A program made the position numbers and the translations under genes. This document shows positions 35,880 to 53,172 of a stretch of 64,000 nucleotides of DNA, one piece after another. The first letter of the stretch is position 1. Every line of letters begins with the position of its first letter. This DNA comes from Trema orientale (Eukaryota > Streptophyta > Magnoliopsida > Rosales > Cannabaceae): contig JXTC01000047.1 in assembly GCA_002914845.1 (NCBI GenBank), positions 737,914 through 801,913 of the forward strand, in the 5' to 3' direction. The notes beneath the pieces were generated by a model. The model was not told the DNA's origin. It saw nothing but the letters and a program-made list of their open reading frames with translations, and ran no database searches.

Positions 35880-37779
35880 AAAATTATATTGATCACTAGA
35901 CATTTATTTTATAGTGTTCCAGGCTCTACTTAATGCCTAAGAACAATTATACAGTATCGTGATAGGCATTTACCAAGAATACTCCCAGGATATTGGTCGG
36001 GCATTGCCTTATTAAAAACCAATTCCTAGACAGAGTAGCGTTTCCAGGGAAACTAGTGGCACAATGGCTTATTCAAAACTAGTTTGTGTGGAACTTTCTC
36101 AGCTCATACTTTCTTATGTCAATCACATAATTGTTTATGAATTATTCATAACCTAATTGTTCATCTAAATAATTATCTAAATTTATTTAGTGAACATTTT
36201 ACAAGTCTTCATGTGCTAAAAATAGGCACTTAACTAAAGTTTTATGTATAAAATCAAGTTTTATGAAAATAAACCAAAATTTCACAAATTCTAACAATAT
36301 CTAAGCTAAAGGATATGTTACAATTTGTAAAAAAATAAAATTTCCATAAAAATATACATAAATTGCATAATTAAAACATAAATATTATGCACTAATATGA
36401 TTTTATACATAAAATTATTCAATTCCATAAGCATGAAAAATATTTGCATATATAAATGTATAACTTAATTTAAGCAACATGATAAAAATTCACCATAAAT
36501 AATTATTTATGTGCTAAATAACTTAAACAAATATCGCTTGCATATAACTAAATTATACACACATATTCATAAATTTAGGCACATAAAATATTCTGAATGA
36601 ATTTTTATAAATATGCCAATATCATAAAAATTTCATTAAAGAAATTAAGTTTCTCAAAATAATATTCATTAAATACCAAAAATAAGAATATTATTATTAA
36701 GCACCAAACATTAATGAAATTTACACAAAGTATTGAAATTATGGCTAATTTTCACAAAAATCCGAATATTAAAATTCTGGAAAAAACCCCCTTTTCTTTT
36801 TTTTGTGAAAAAGATTGGTGCCCAAAAACGACGTGTCGTTTTTGCTAAACGACTGGTGCCAAATGACGTGTCGTTTTTCTAACCGAAAAGCTGCATTTCA
36901 CAGTGCAAAAACGACAAGTCGTTTTGAGACAGAGCCAAACGACAAGTCGTTTTGTAAGAAAACGACGACTGAAGTTTGCAATATAAACGACATGTCGTTT
37001 TTTGGACTTAAGAAAACGACATGTCGTTTTGCCTAACAACAGAAACCAAAGCTCCAAGTGAAAACGACATGTCCTTTTTTGAAACTGAAGAAAACGACAT
37101 GTCATTTTTCAAAACGACAGAAACGACCGACGAAAAACGACATGTCGTTTTTCGTCGTCTTCAACCTTCAGCCGGGTCTTTTGACCCGGTTTCGACCCGT
37201 TTCGGACCCAGTTTCGACCCGTCTGGATTTTGGCCATCCGGACACCGATTTTGACATTTGAAATCATAGAATAGTTAGAAAATCAATGACCTAATGATTT
37301 CTAACCTCATTTTTCATCAAAAAATTCCCAAAAGAAAATTACAAATCAAAAATTTTTTCCGGGCATTTTTACAGAAAACGAAAATAAACAAGGCAGAGGT
37401 ATTTTAACCTTACTCTGATACCAAATGTAAGCTAAATAACGATATAAACATGTTTCTAATACCATTGTAGCATATAAACTGATTAAACATCATACCTCCA
37501 GCCATTGTAGAAAACAGAAAAAAATTGCAGAAAAATTCAAGACTCCGTTTCTCTCACTTTCTTACTGTATTAGATGGTATATGATTGTAACAACAAGAAG
37601 TGAGAGGACCCAAGTTCAATTTATAAAGGTTTTCCATCAAAACCTCTGAGTTATGGTTTCGTAACCGAAACCGGTTTCCACCGGTTACCACTCCGAGCTT
37701 CAATGGCCATCAATAGCCATTTTCATTTTCTTTCGTTTGTTTACGTTGCACCAGCTATATTGTAACGTTAAACGTTACA
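35880..37779 (-). mobile_element. Copia element 5' part on minus strand: LTR, PBS and long leader
   Basis: Read on the minus strand, an LTR runs 37779-37426 (354 bp). It starts TGTAACGTTTAACG, has a TATA-like TTTATAAATTG near 37620, and ends TTAGCTTACA. It is followed directly by TTTGGTATCAGAG (37425-37413), the usual Copia primer-binding site. Downstream is a non-coding leader with the palindrome array (37155-36824) and then AT-rich sequence to about 35880. No gag is seen before the segment ends, so the element is truncated or interrupted. Confidence 0.75.
36824..37155. repeat. Array of AAAACGACATGTCGTTTT palindromes
   Basis: About nine copies of an 18-20-bp near-perfect palindrome (AAAACGAC, then AT/GT/AA, then GTCGTTTT) lie 28-48 bases apart, including at 36824, 36984, 37012 and 37135. 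It sits in the leader of the minus-strand Copia element. GACCCG/CGGGTC words follow at 37175-37225. Confidence 0.9.
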
Positions 37780-37789
37780 CTTCTAGCTT

Positions 37790-38720
37790 CCCTAGGGGCT
37801 AGGAGCTTTGAAGAACATGTGCCAAAAATGCCAAACACTCTTCAAGTAATTCTTGGACATAATTTTGTTGGCTCAGATAAATTCCACTCTTTGTACAAGC
37901 TATTTCAATGCTAAGGGGAAAAAATAAAAAATAAAAAATGAACGACCAAAATCTCTCGATTTAAAGCTACTCTGAAGTATTTCCTTGATTGCGTCAACTA
38001 CTACAAGATTATCTCTTAACTACAATACTAATAACCTCAAAATAGACAAGGATATGACAATGAGTGAATTTTTCACGACTTCGGTAAACAATAAATAACT
38101 TGTCTTTGAACGCTTGTATCTTACATCCAATAACCCGTTGGAAAGCTTTGCAAGCCATTAAGGTGAAGCTTGCTTCATGTCGTAGAAAGATTGTTGAAGT
38201 TTACACACCATAGAGAGATGGTTGAAGAAATATACACCATATTCTTCGTTCCTGACTTCTGAAAACCTAGTAGAAGCTGCATGTAATCTTCCTTATCTGA
38301 ATCCCATGTAAAAAAGAAAATGTTGCTAATATCAAGTATTAATTATCATTCAAATTTTAAATGCCACAATGACTAATAGACAACACAGTGGTAAGTTTTG
38401 TTGTTGGTGCAAAAAGTTTCTTGATAGTCAAGTCCTTGTTGATTGTACCCTTTGTCTAGTAGACAAGCCTTATAAAGGTCAATGGTACCTTCTGCAACAA
38501 GATAAGTTCCTAAATATTACTATCCGATCCAAGGCTCTCATTTCCTCTACCATGGCCCATGGCATATCTCCAGTTTGTATCAAATAATGCTTTTTCAAAG
38601 GCTTTCGGATTTGGGAGAAATTTTACATGACAAGGTCTGATTATTCCAAAATCTTCATGTGTAAAGGGTGAGAAGTAATTACAAGATTGTATCTAGCTTG
38701 ACCACATGTGATCAATCCAA
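37790..38720 (-). pseudogene. Decayed Copia reverse transcriptase fragment
   Basis: Minus-strand translation, with several frame changes and stops, shows pieces in the order of Copia RT. They are EEMRALDR (about 38545), GLDYQETF (about 38415), CKLQQSLYDMKQAS (about 38195), SKTSYLLFTEV (about 38110), and IACTKSGIYLSQQNYVQELL (about 37890-37830). The fragment ends at the LTR at 37779. It is older and more broken than its neighbours. Confidence 0.65.
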
Positions 38721-38861
38721 AAACCTTCAAATAATAAAGACAAAAATCTCCAATTTATGTGAAGGCCTGTTTAGCCATTTAAAAAAAAAAAGGAAAAACA
38801 AATTGACAAAAATCAATACCCTTATGATGAAATTGGATTTGAAAACTCATAGAGATATTTT

Positions 38862-39346
38862 GAGCTTGCTTGGATTCACTTTTATTTTCTATTTTTTATT
38901 TTTTTAAATAAAAAAATAGAATTTTTTTTTTTTTTGAATTTTACTTGGCAACCTTATTACCACTTTTTTTTGAAATTTTTAGAATTTTACTTGGCAATCT
39001 TGTTTTTGTTTTTTGTTTTTAAAAATTGTTACAAAAAATTTCAAAAAAAAGTGGTAACAAAAAATTTCTAATACCTTTATTTTTTTAAACAAATTTCACA
39101 AATAAAAGAACATACAAATATTTGTACCCAACATTGTATATACATATATGTATATACATACACAAATATAAGTCTATATGACTTTTTTTTTTGTTATCTG
39201 CATTTTATTATTTTTAGAAGCAAATAGTGAAATAAAATTTGTCAAGCATATTTTTTGTTTATAAAAATTGAAAATTGAAATAAAATTTTTACTTCTATTT
39301 CTTAATTTATTTAAACAAAAAATAAGAAGTGAATCCAAGCAAGCCC
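38862..39346. mobile_element. MITE-like element with GGGCTTGCTTGGATTCAC termini
   Basis: Left end GAGCTTGCTTGGATTCACTT; right end, reversed, GGGCTTGCTTGGATTCACTT. Both are flanked by ttt (38859-38861, 39347-39349), so a 3-bp duplication is possible, as in PIF/Harbinger-type MITEs. Inside, ttaccactttttttt and its mirror aaaaaaaagtggtaa (about 38957 and 39043) form a further hairpin. Non-coding, 485 bp. Confidence 0.7.
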
Positions 39347-39648
39347 TTTGCATTCAAGAAAACACATGAGCTAAATTGAGATTATTGATCAACATTCATA
39401 GGTGGTTTATGGTATTTTTCCCATTTGTAACATGTTTTTGTTGGAAGGAAAAATAATTGGGCTGGATCAAAGTAGATCCCAAAGCGCGGCTCGCCTATTG
39501 GTTCGGCCCAAACCAATGAAGGCCCATTGTTTTGCGGTCATCGTCTTCATCCCTGACCCCTGGCTGAGACCGAGTGCGCGAAACCCTAACTGGTCCAACT
39601 CGCGTAACTCATCGCATCCCAATCGATCGAGCCACTGAAACTACCCAA

Positions 39649-45772
<6,124 letters not shown>

Positions 45773-46358
45773 ATCTAACGAGTCTACATGCCTGCATTAT
45801 CAATTTTATGGAGGTTATTTATACTGTTCAGATGTTGGATAGCTTAGATAAGTAGGGGGAATTAGTGTACTATGTGCCGCATATTCATGTCTTGTATCAT
45901 ACTGGTTTTTACTTGTACTGTGTACCTTTTGTTACATATAAATAAAATTACAATCGAATTAGAAAACGCGGCAGGATTGTTACCACCATCATCAGATCTT
46001 ATGCCGAAAGTTAAGTGACGTGGTGAATATATGATTACTTTTCAGTTAGTGAATATGGTTGCAGACGTATTATACAAATTGAAATTTGAAGCCTTACAAT
46101 TCCTTGTAACATAAATTGGTAGTAAAATTTTCATATAAAACTTGAGACCCCTGGTATTACTGATTGGCATCTTGCTAATTATTCTAGTTGCAAGTCTTAT
46201 ATTCCCTCGTACAAACATGGCATATCTCAACTTTGGAGAAGCATCGAGGAACAAAATGAAATTGACTTCGTAATACATTAGTACAAGAACGAAACAGAAA
46301 TCAAAACATAATTCTGAACCAATATTTCATTCAGCGAGCAAATTTCCACTACAAAGCA

Positions 46359-49300
46359 CTAAATATGATTCTGCTTGTTATTTTTGGCAACTGCATGTGG
46401 AACTTCAGGTCCCCAACCAGGTAATGCCTCCCCTGCATTTGTTCCTGCAGTGAGCTGCTTCTGCAAGTTAGCAACTCTAGCCGAGTGCTGAATTGAAGAT
46501 GTGTCAGGCAATTTGTTTCCACAGACGTCACTCTGTTGAGCAACATCATTCCTCGGGTTTCCAACAAGTGAAATTGAGGTGCTGCCATGGAAGCCGCCAC
46601 CATCCAGTCGCTGATGATTCGGAATGGGACCAGTTATACCTGGGACTGCTTGGTGAAAGATATGGTTGGGGTTCCGTTGCACTGGGACAGCAGCGTTAGT
46701 AGATGCATCCATCAGGTTGTTGACTGAGGCTAAGCCTGCATTGGACACGGCTAGAAGTAGTGGATTGATCCCTGTCACTCTCTTGACTGTCTCTTCAGCC
46801 ATCTTCACCTGGAAAAGTTTCAAACAACATATGCCAATCATTAATGATCTGAAAACCACACAATCAGCATGAAAAGCACAGAATTTTGCCACAAATAATG
46901 TATAACCAAAGGTGCATTGTAGACAGTAATGAGCAACAGATGCAAGTTTGTTCTTTCATGTTAGGCATCTTCTCCAACAAATAAAAAAGTAGGAAGCAAA
47001 TACATCGATTGTGACTTTTTTCCCTTTCAGCCCATAATCTGTAACTATAAATCAAAAACTTCGCAGCCATTATGTCATGGATATAATGTCTCATGCTCAT
47101 TGTAAATTGTTCATCAGATCACAAGACCTTTTAACAAGATAGCATTCATTTGGTGGACATATAAAAAGCATATAATAGGACAAGCATTGTAAAGAGCATA
47201 AAAAAATTCAAGCGCGGGACGGGCCCAAAAAGAAAACCATCTTTGGCAAAACCAATTGAGATTCTACAAGGGATGGCAGACAGCAGACACAATTGGTTAA
47301 TTCATAAAGATTCCAATCAAGACACTCCCTAGCCCAAATACATATGAAAAACAAAGTATCGCAAGCATCAGGATTTGACAGGTTGGGGGAAAAAACCTGG
47401 TGATTCTTAAAACGTTCACTTTAGACACCCAACCTCCACAAGTGCAAATATAATTTCTCTACAACGATTCTAAGTTGTAATTTACCTTTGCTCTTAATGT
47501 CTCAATATCAGCTTTTAAGATTCTGTTGTCAACAGCAGCATTATCATACTTGTGATTCATGTCAGAGAGGCGCTTTAACAGCGTAGAGTGTTCAACCCTT
47601 AGTTGGCCAACCTATTAGCACCCATATATATAAATATATAATTAAGTTACTATGAAACAGAAAAGGATCAAGGATAAAGGCGAATATTAAATCAAAATGT
47701 GAACTGGAACCTGTGTTTCAAGTTCACTCATTTGTGCTTGTTTTCTTCTTCTTGAACGTCTAGCTGACTCTCGGTTAGATAGCATCCTGAGCAACCATCA
47801 ACACATGAATTGAAAAAGAGCTAAGATTTTTTTAACGTACTATAGTTTATAAACCTCTTTACGGAGAGAATTTGTTGATTTGCTGATATAGCAGATCACA
47901 ATTTTGTGACAGACCTGTTTTCAAATAAATTGTATCAGGTCAAAGCCTAAAGTTGCAAAAGAAAACTTCCCCCCTCATTCATGAAAGCAATTTGTTTAAG
48001 AAATAAACAAGTTTCCATGTCAGGCATATTAGGGTAAAATCTCTTTTGATTTTATTTTGTTTTATTTTATTCTTATTGGTGTAAGGAGAGAAACGTGATT
48101 TTCTAATCATTTGTCACTCTAAAGGAGAATAATCATTGACTAAGAAAAAACTATAAGACGACTTAACCACTAAGCTTCAATACCAGCTAATATTACCTAG
48201 AACGTGCTAAAACACAGTAGATATGGTGAAAAGAAATGATAGACATTAAACACAACAGAACCGCCTGATACACAAATATTATCATACCTCCTAGCACGTT
48301 TTGCATCAGAAGGATCCATGTTGTCCGTGTTTTCCATGTCTCCATCAAGATCATCATCGTCCGAATCCTCCTTTGATGATCCACTTGTTGTTTGCCTACT
48401 TTGTGTTACCATTTTCTTCTGTATAGGAGGTAATGCCGGAATGCCGAGAGGCCCCTCATCAGCATCAGTCCGTGCCATTGAGACACCATGACCAATACCT
48501 ATAAGTGTAGTATACATATAAGCGTTTTCATTTATGCAGAACAAATGATCTGCCTAACCAAGACCAACTCAATTGTTGTCTGATATGTCAGGGCAGCAGC
48601 AAGGAAAATAAATCAGCAATACATCACCTACAAATATGCCTATTATCTCATGCGCTTCTATAAATTTTGCAGATTTAAGAAAAGTAATCTTGACATGGTA
48701 AAATTCACAAACCCATATGACCTTATACGAACGAGAACTAAGGGTTCCAACTATCAAACCATCAAATTTGTCGAATATAGAAACAACTACCCAAAACATT
48801 CACCATGACAATGCAGCATAACAATTGAAGACCATGCTAGGGTTTAAGAAATGAAACCTTCGTCGTGAGCACCAGATCCCAATTGAGAAGGCATCGACGC
48901 CTGCAATTGACTCTCAGAAAAATTAGCGGAGTCCCCAGGCTTCACACCCAACGATTCCTGTCAACAAATTCATCAAATTGAACACTAATATACATAGATG
49001 TATCATCATGATCCAAAATTCAAGAAGAGCTAGAGCTAGAGAAAGAGATTTATACGCGAGTGAGAGCAACAGCAGCGCAAGCCAAATCAAGCTGATTTTT
49101 CAGAAATTCGCGATACTGATCGGAATCCAGCGGAAGCATAGGTACCGCCGACGAACTATCCGACGAAGGAGGATAACGATGATGATGGCGTTGATTATCG
49201 GGCTTCTTGATTTCCACGACCTCGTCATCGCCTTCTGGAAACTTCGACGTGGAAGATTGAGACGCCACAGAAGGCGAAGCCACCGCCGTCGTCGCCGGCA

Positions 49301-49451
49301 GCGTCGGCCGATGACTCGCCGTCGACGTCGTCGGAGTAGAGAACTCCTCAAGGAACCGCTCCAATGCCCACTCCGACGCGCTCCGATTCATCGCCGGAGA
49401 CGACGACCAATACGGATCGGAGATCTCATCGACCGAGAACACAGAATTCAT
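46359..49451 (-). CDS. CPRF2: Group C bZIP transcription factor (CPRF2/bZIP10/25-like)
   Basis: DNA-binding factor of the plant Opaque2/CPRF2 group, which binds ACGT-core elements as dimers. Six exons on the minus strand: 49451-49056, 48957-48858, 48498-48288, 47786-47711, 47611-47486, 46808-46359. They sum to 1359 nt, giving 452 residues. The N-terminus [15 protein letters not shown], with [17 protein letters not shown], is typical of the group. An acidic [16 protein letters not shown] stretch precedes the basic region N240-x7-R248 (NRESARRSR). The zipper heptads are L258, L265, L272, M279, A286, L293, L300, a long zipper as expected for group C. The upstream in-frame ATG at 49511 lies behind a poly-Lys run encoded by poly(T) and is less likely to be the start. 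Group C genes are often controlled by sugar and light; nothing here shows that directly. Confidence 0.92.
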
Positions 49452-50852
49452 CGCCGATTCACCGCCGTCTTCTTCTTCGTCCGCCGATTTTTTTTTTTTT
49501 TTTTTTTTCAATTTTTGCGTTTGAGAATTTTGTCCGCGATCTCTATTCTCAGTTTTGTGTCCGCAAAGACATTTTTATATGGGGACCACCTACATGGTTT
49601 TGTCCGAGATATGATCTGGTGTGCTTTGGACCACGGATACTAATAGGGGGAAAAAGAAAAAGAAAAAGCAAAAGGAAAAGGGCAATTTAAGTGGGGGTCC
49701 ACCTGCGTGATTTGCTGACAATTAATGTGTCATCATTCGGGATTCTTGAAATAGACGTGTCTCTACACGTGGATTATTGCTCTTGGGCCGTGACCCTACC
49801 CACAAGGTTTAATGGGCCTTTGTGTTAATGAGATAGCAAAAGCCCCTTACTCCACAAATGTAAAACGACTGTGGTCTGCTCAGTATGAGACACGTGGCAA
49901 TTAAATGTGGAAAAGAGTATACTCTCAACTCTTTCTAGTCTTTTTCCTTTTTGTTTATTTATTTATTTCTTTGTTATAGGTCAGACAAGATTCTGTAATC
50001 TTATAGGAGATCAAAGCTCAAAGCTTCAGCCTAGTTCAATAGATCAAAGCTTAAAGCTTCAGCCTAGTTCAATAAAAAAAAAAATGGTACCCAAATTTGT
50101 CTCTATGTTACTACTTTCACTCGATTTATGTTAGGACTTCAATTTTATTCCTGCCTTATACTATACACATTGTTTTGCTCAGATATACTATACGCATGTC
50201 AGTATCATACTTTCTTGTGATGTTATAATTGTATATCGATTTATTCTGTTGAATTACCTTGTGGCCATAACTGCTGTTTAATTTTTTCCCTCTTGGGAAT
50301 ATTGTTTTAGTGGGACTTCTTAAAATCATACGCTGATGTGTGTATGCTTGTGCAAATTGGGAGCAGTACTTGCTCTCAAGGTACTATTATATGCCCCTTC
50401 AAAAAAAAAAAAAAAAGGGTTACTATTATATGTAACGTTTGGGCACCAAAAGTGGTTTTGTAGTCAGTAGAAAATACCTGGGCTTGTTGGGCTTGAGATC
50501 TTAAACGTATCTATTTGGGGTCTAGAACGGAATTGGGTAGTGACTAGTTTGATGTTTACTTCAGGGGTGAGTAACGTATGCTTTGGTCCCTAAAGTTAAA
50601 TTTCTAGTTTTGAGCTTTGAACTCCTCAACAAGTCAAGAAGGAAAGATACTTTATAAGTAATGCACAATTAGAAAGCTTTGTCTTATATGAATTTGGCTT
50701 AGACTGAAAGTTTTGGAGATGGTTAATTATGTCTCTATTTCTTTTTCCTGGTGGATTGACCATGCCCATATGTTCAATATCAACAAGCTATGCTCTTAAT
50801 GTAACTTAGCAATTTATTTAACTCAAAAATTTTATTGCTAAACTTAGAGAAT
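49452..50852. other. bZIP 5' flank and spacer
   Basis: Begins with the bZIP 5' UTR, including a T20-type run at 49489-49508. A 33-bp unit, agatcaaagctcaaagcttc and on, is tandemly duplicated at 50008-50040 and 50041-50073. Otherwise AT-rich with poly(A) tracts; no gene seen. Confidence 0.6.
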
Positions 50853-52282
50853 ATGGCCAACAGAGCGCAAATTCCAACTGGCAATTCAGCACTTATAGCT
50901 ACGATTGCTGATGAGGTAACAAGAATACTATGGTAATTGGAAATTTGCCCAACCCTTCTTGTCAAACTTTCACAAATTTACGCCCTCAAAAAAAAAAAAA
51001 AAAAAAAAAGACAACTTTCACAAATTTAAGGGCGGTTCTAAATGTTCAATGGTTATTCTTTTTTCCTGTTTTGTTGGTTTATATGTTTTTGCTATCTAAA
51101 TTAAATTTTCCACTTAGAGGAACACATGCAAAATATATTTGCTAAATATGCCATATTGCGATGACAGATAATATATCAGCTCTAAATAATATGTACTGCA
51201 ATAGGAATAGAAATAAGGGAAGATGAGTAAATAAGACGAGGGTAACAAGGACCGAAAAAAAACCGTCTAAGGAATAGAATAGGACCTCTAGCCAAGGTTG
51301 GGTATGTTAATTTTATCAAATTGGGTGAATGAGCTTTCCATTGAAAAGCTTTCTATACTTGGGCTTTCTAACTAAACAAATTACTGAGCTTTTTAAGGAA
51401 TATCTCTCACATAATTAGCGAAATAAAAAAGAGGTGACTCAATTTTTCATTTTTTTCTCATTATTTTCTAGACATACTATTTCCCTTTACTTGACTAATT
51501 AGTAGACATGTCCTAAGAAACTAGATGTATTTTGGGCCATGAAAATAAATATTACCCATTTTATATAGGGTACTGTTGTTGGATTCTGCCAGCTGGAGTG
51601 GGTAACATGGACCTGAGAAGAAAGACAAAAACCTTATTGTAGACTCGAGTGTGTTATTTGAACTTCTTAATCTTTGAAATATGGTTTTTTAGCGTAATTC
51701 TTTCTTCAGCGTATTCATTCAAATCGATTCTTCATGGTGTTAAAAATCTCTCTAGATCACTTGTTACCTCATAAGCGACTTTTTTTCACTCTCAAAACCA
51801 CCATCTCACGTAAAACTCTTGCTTATGTTTCTCAGAAACCACCATTAAACAAATTGAAGATGCATTTAAGGAATTCACAACGAGAGATGATATAGCATTA
51901 GTGCTTATTAGACAATATGTAAGCTTCTTCTGGTACTAGTTTCTTCTCATTTAGGCCATGTTCGTTAATCCATGAACGGAATAAGTAGGCAGGGAATGAA
52001 AGGAAAAAAGAAATAATGAGTGAGAAAGACCACGTTTACTAATCTGTAAAGGGAAAAGGAAACCACTTCCTCTCCATTACAAACTGGTAAACAGTAAACA
52101 ATGCCCTTAATTAATTAGTTTCTAAAGACATTGCCATCTTGATCTTCAATGTGCAGGTTGCAAATATGATAAGGTTTTCGGTTGATAGCTACAACAAGCC
52201 TGTTCCTGCAATTCTGGAGATTCCTTCAAAGGACCATCCTTGTGATCCTGCTCATGATTCAGTTCTCTCACGAGTTAGTTAA
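50853..52282 (+). pseudogene. VHA-F: V-type ATPase subunit F pseudogene (introns retained)
   Basis: Four exon-like blocks match the small stalk subunit F of the vacuolar H+-ATPase: 50853-50915 (MANRAQIPTGNSALIATIAD), 51569-51648 (AGVGNMDLRRKTK), 51836-51918 (QIEDAFKEFTTRDDIALVLI) and 52157-52282 ([20 protein letters not shown]). Intron borders are largely intact (GT-AG), so this arose by DNA duplication and not retroposition. Lesions: two apparent 1-nt losses in block 2, a doubtful donor after block 2, and extra bases after SRV that create an early stop at 52280. The remaining tail (TTCTCTGCTGAATCGGTTGC) is out of frame. Sequencing errors could explain one lesion, hardly all. A functional copy must exist elsewhere. 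Confidence 0.85.
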
Positions 52283-53172
52283 AGTACCCGTTCTCTGCTG
52301 AATCGGTTGCGTCAGAGAGAGGCTAACCCGTGTTTGGAGTTATAATTTCCCCTCAGTCTTATATATTACTATGTCCTTTTACCTTTATTCATAGACAGGA
52401 TTGAAGCTGCAGATATATACTATCCTCCTGTTCATGAATTCCAACTCCCATTTGTATGGTGGAAGCATAGCATATGATGCTATGTGCTTTTAGAATAAGA
52501 AAATAAATAAATATTACGTTGAGAAACTTGCCGGCTTTAACTTTTCTTGTATACTTTGTGATGAAAAGAAGCTGTTTTCGCCTACTTGGCGGTGGAGCCG
52601 CTTTGGCATCGGAGAATTGCGACCAAGAAAACAGCATCTTCTTTTCCACTTCCATCTTTTTTGACCAATATTCTTGGTTCAAAAACGTTGACATTCCCCC
52701 ATCTGGCTCAACCATCCATTAGATTTTGAAGTACTAAAGCTTGAAGATGTTTGTTGCTTTCCGAGGAGATCAGAAAACTCCTTCGCACACCTATAACTTT
52801 AACAAAGTTCATCAATTAAATAAATAATTACTGTTACAAAACTTGATAACTAAACTGTTAGTAGATAACATTTTTTTTTTTTTTTTTTTTGTTCTTTGGC
52901 TGGAGAACTGTAGTAGATAACTTGACGTGTCATGTTACTCGCCTTGTCGGAGTGACTTGAGCATTTAGCTCACGTGAGAGTAAATGGAATAATTTATGTC
53001 TAGTTAATAACGTTAACCGTGTTGAAAGAATCTAAATATGGTGAAAAGTGAAGCGTACTCGGAAAAAAAGGTTACGATCTTTTCTTATTTCAGTTTCAAA
53101 TTTCACAACAGGTTCAAAATTCCACTGGTTCGCTTGTTATTTTGAATTGACCTATTGGCAAGTTGTTTTAAT
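52283..53172. other. Spacer between VHA-F pseudogene and TSA gene
   Basis: Contains poly(T) at 52871-52890 and the TSA 3' flank. An open frame on the minus strand (52715-52389) shows no recognisable domain and is not called. Confidence 0.5.

Noticed and set aside
46493..46872. Open frames opposite the last bZIP exon
   Set aside because: Antisense shadows of a well-supported coding exon.
49490..49511. Upstream ATG at 49511 as bZIP start
   Set aside because: It would add a poly-Lys run from a T-rich tract and a Glu/Asp stretch not expected in the family, whereas [10 protein letters not shown] at 49451 matches the usual start.
49050..49643. Long open frames in other frames over bZIP exon 1
   Set aside because: Arg-rich or Pro-rich antisense and shifted readings of a GC-biased exon; the bZIP frame explains the sequence.
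52389..52715. 108-codon minus-strand frame with charged residues
   Set aside because: No recognisable domain; lies in the spacer between a pseudogene and the TSA 3' end. Could be reconsidered with transcript data.
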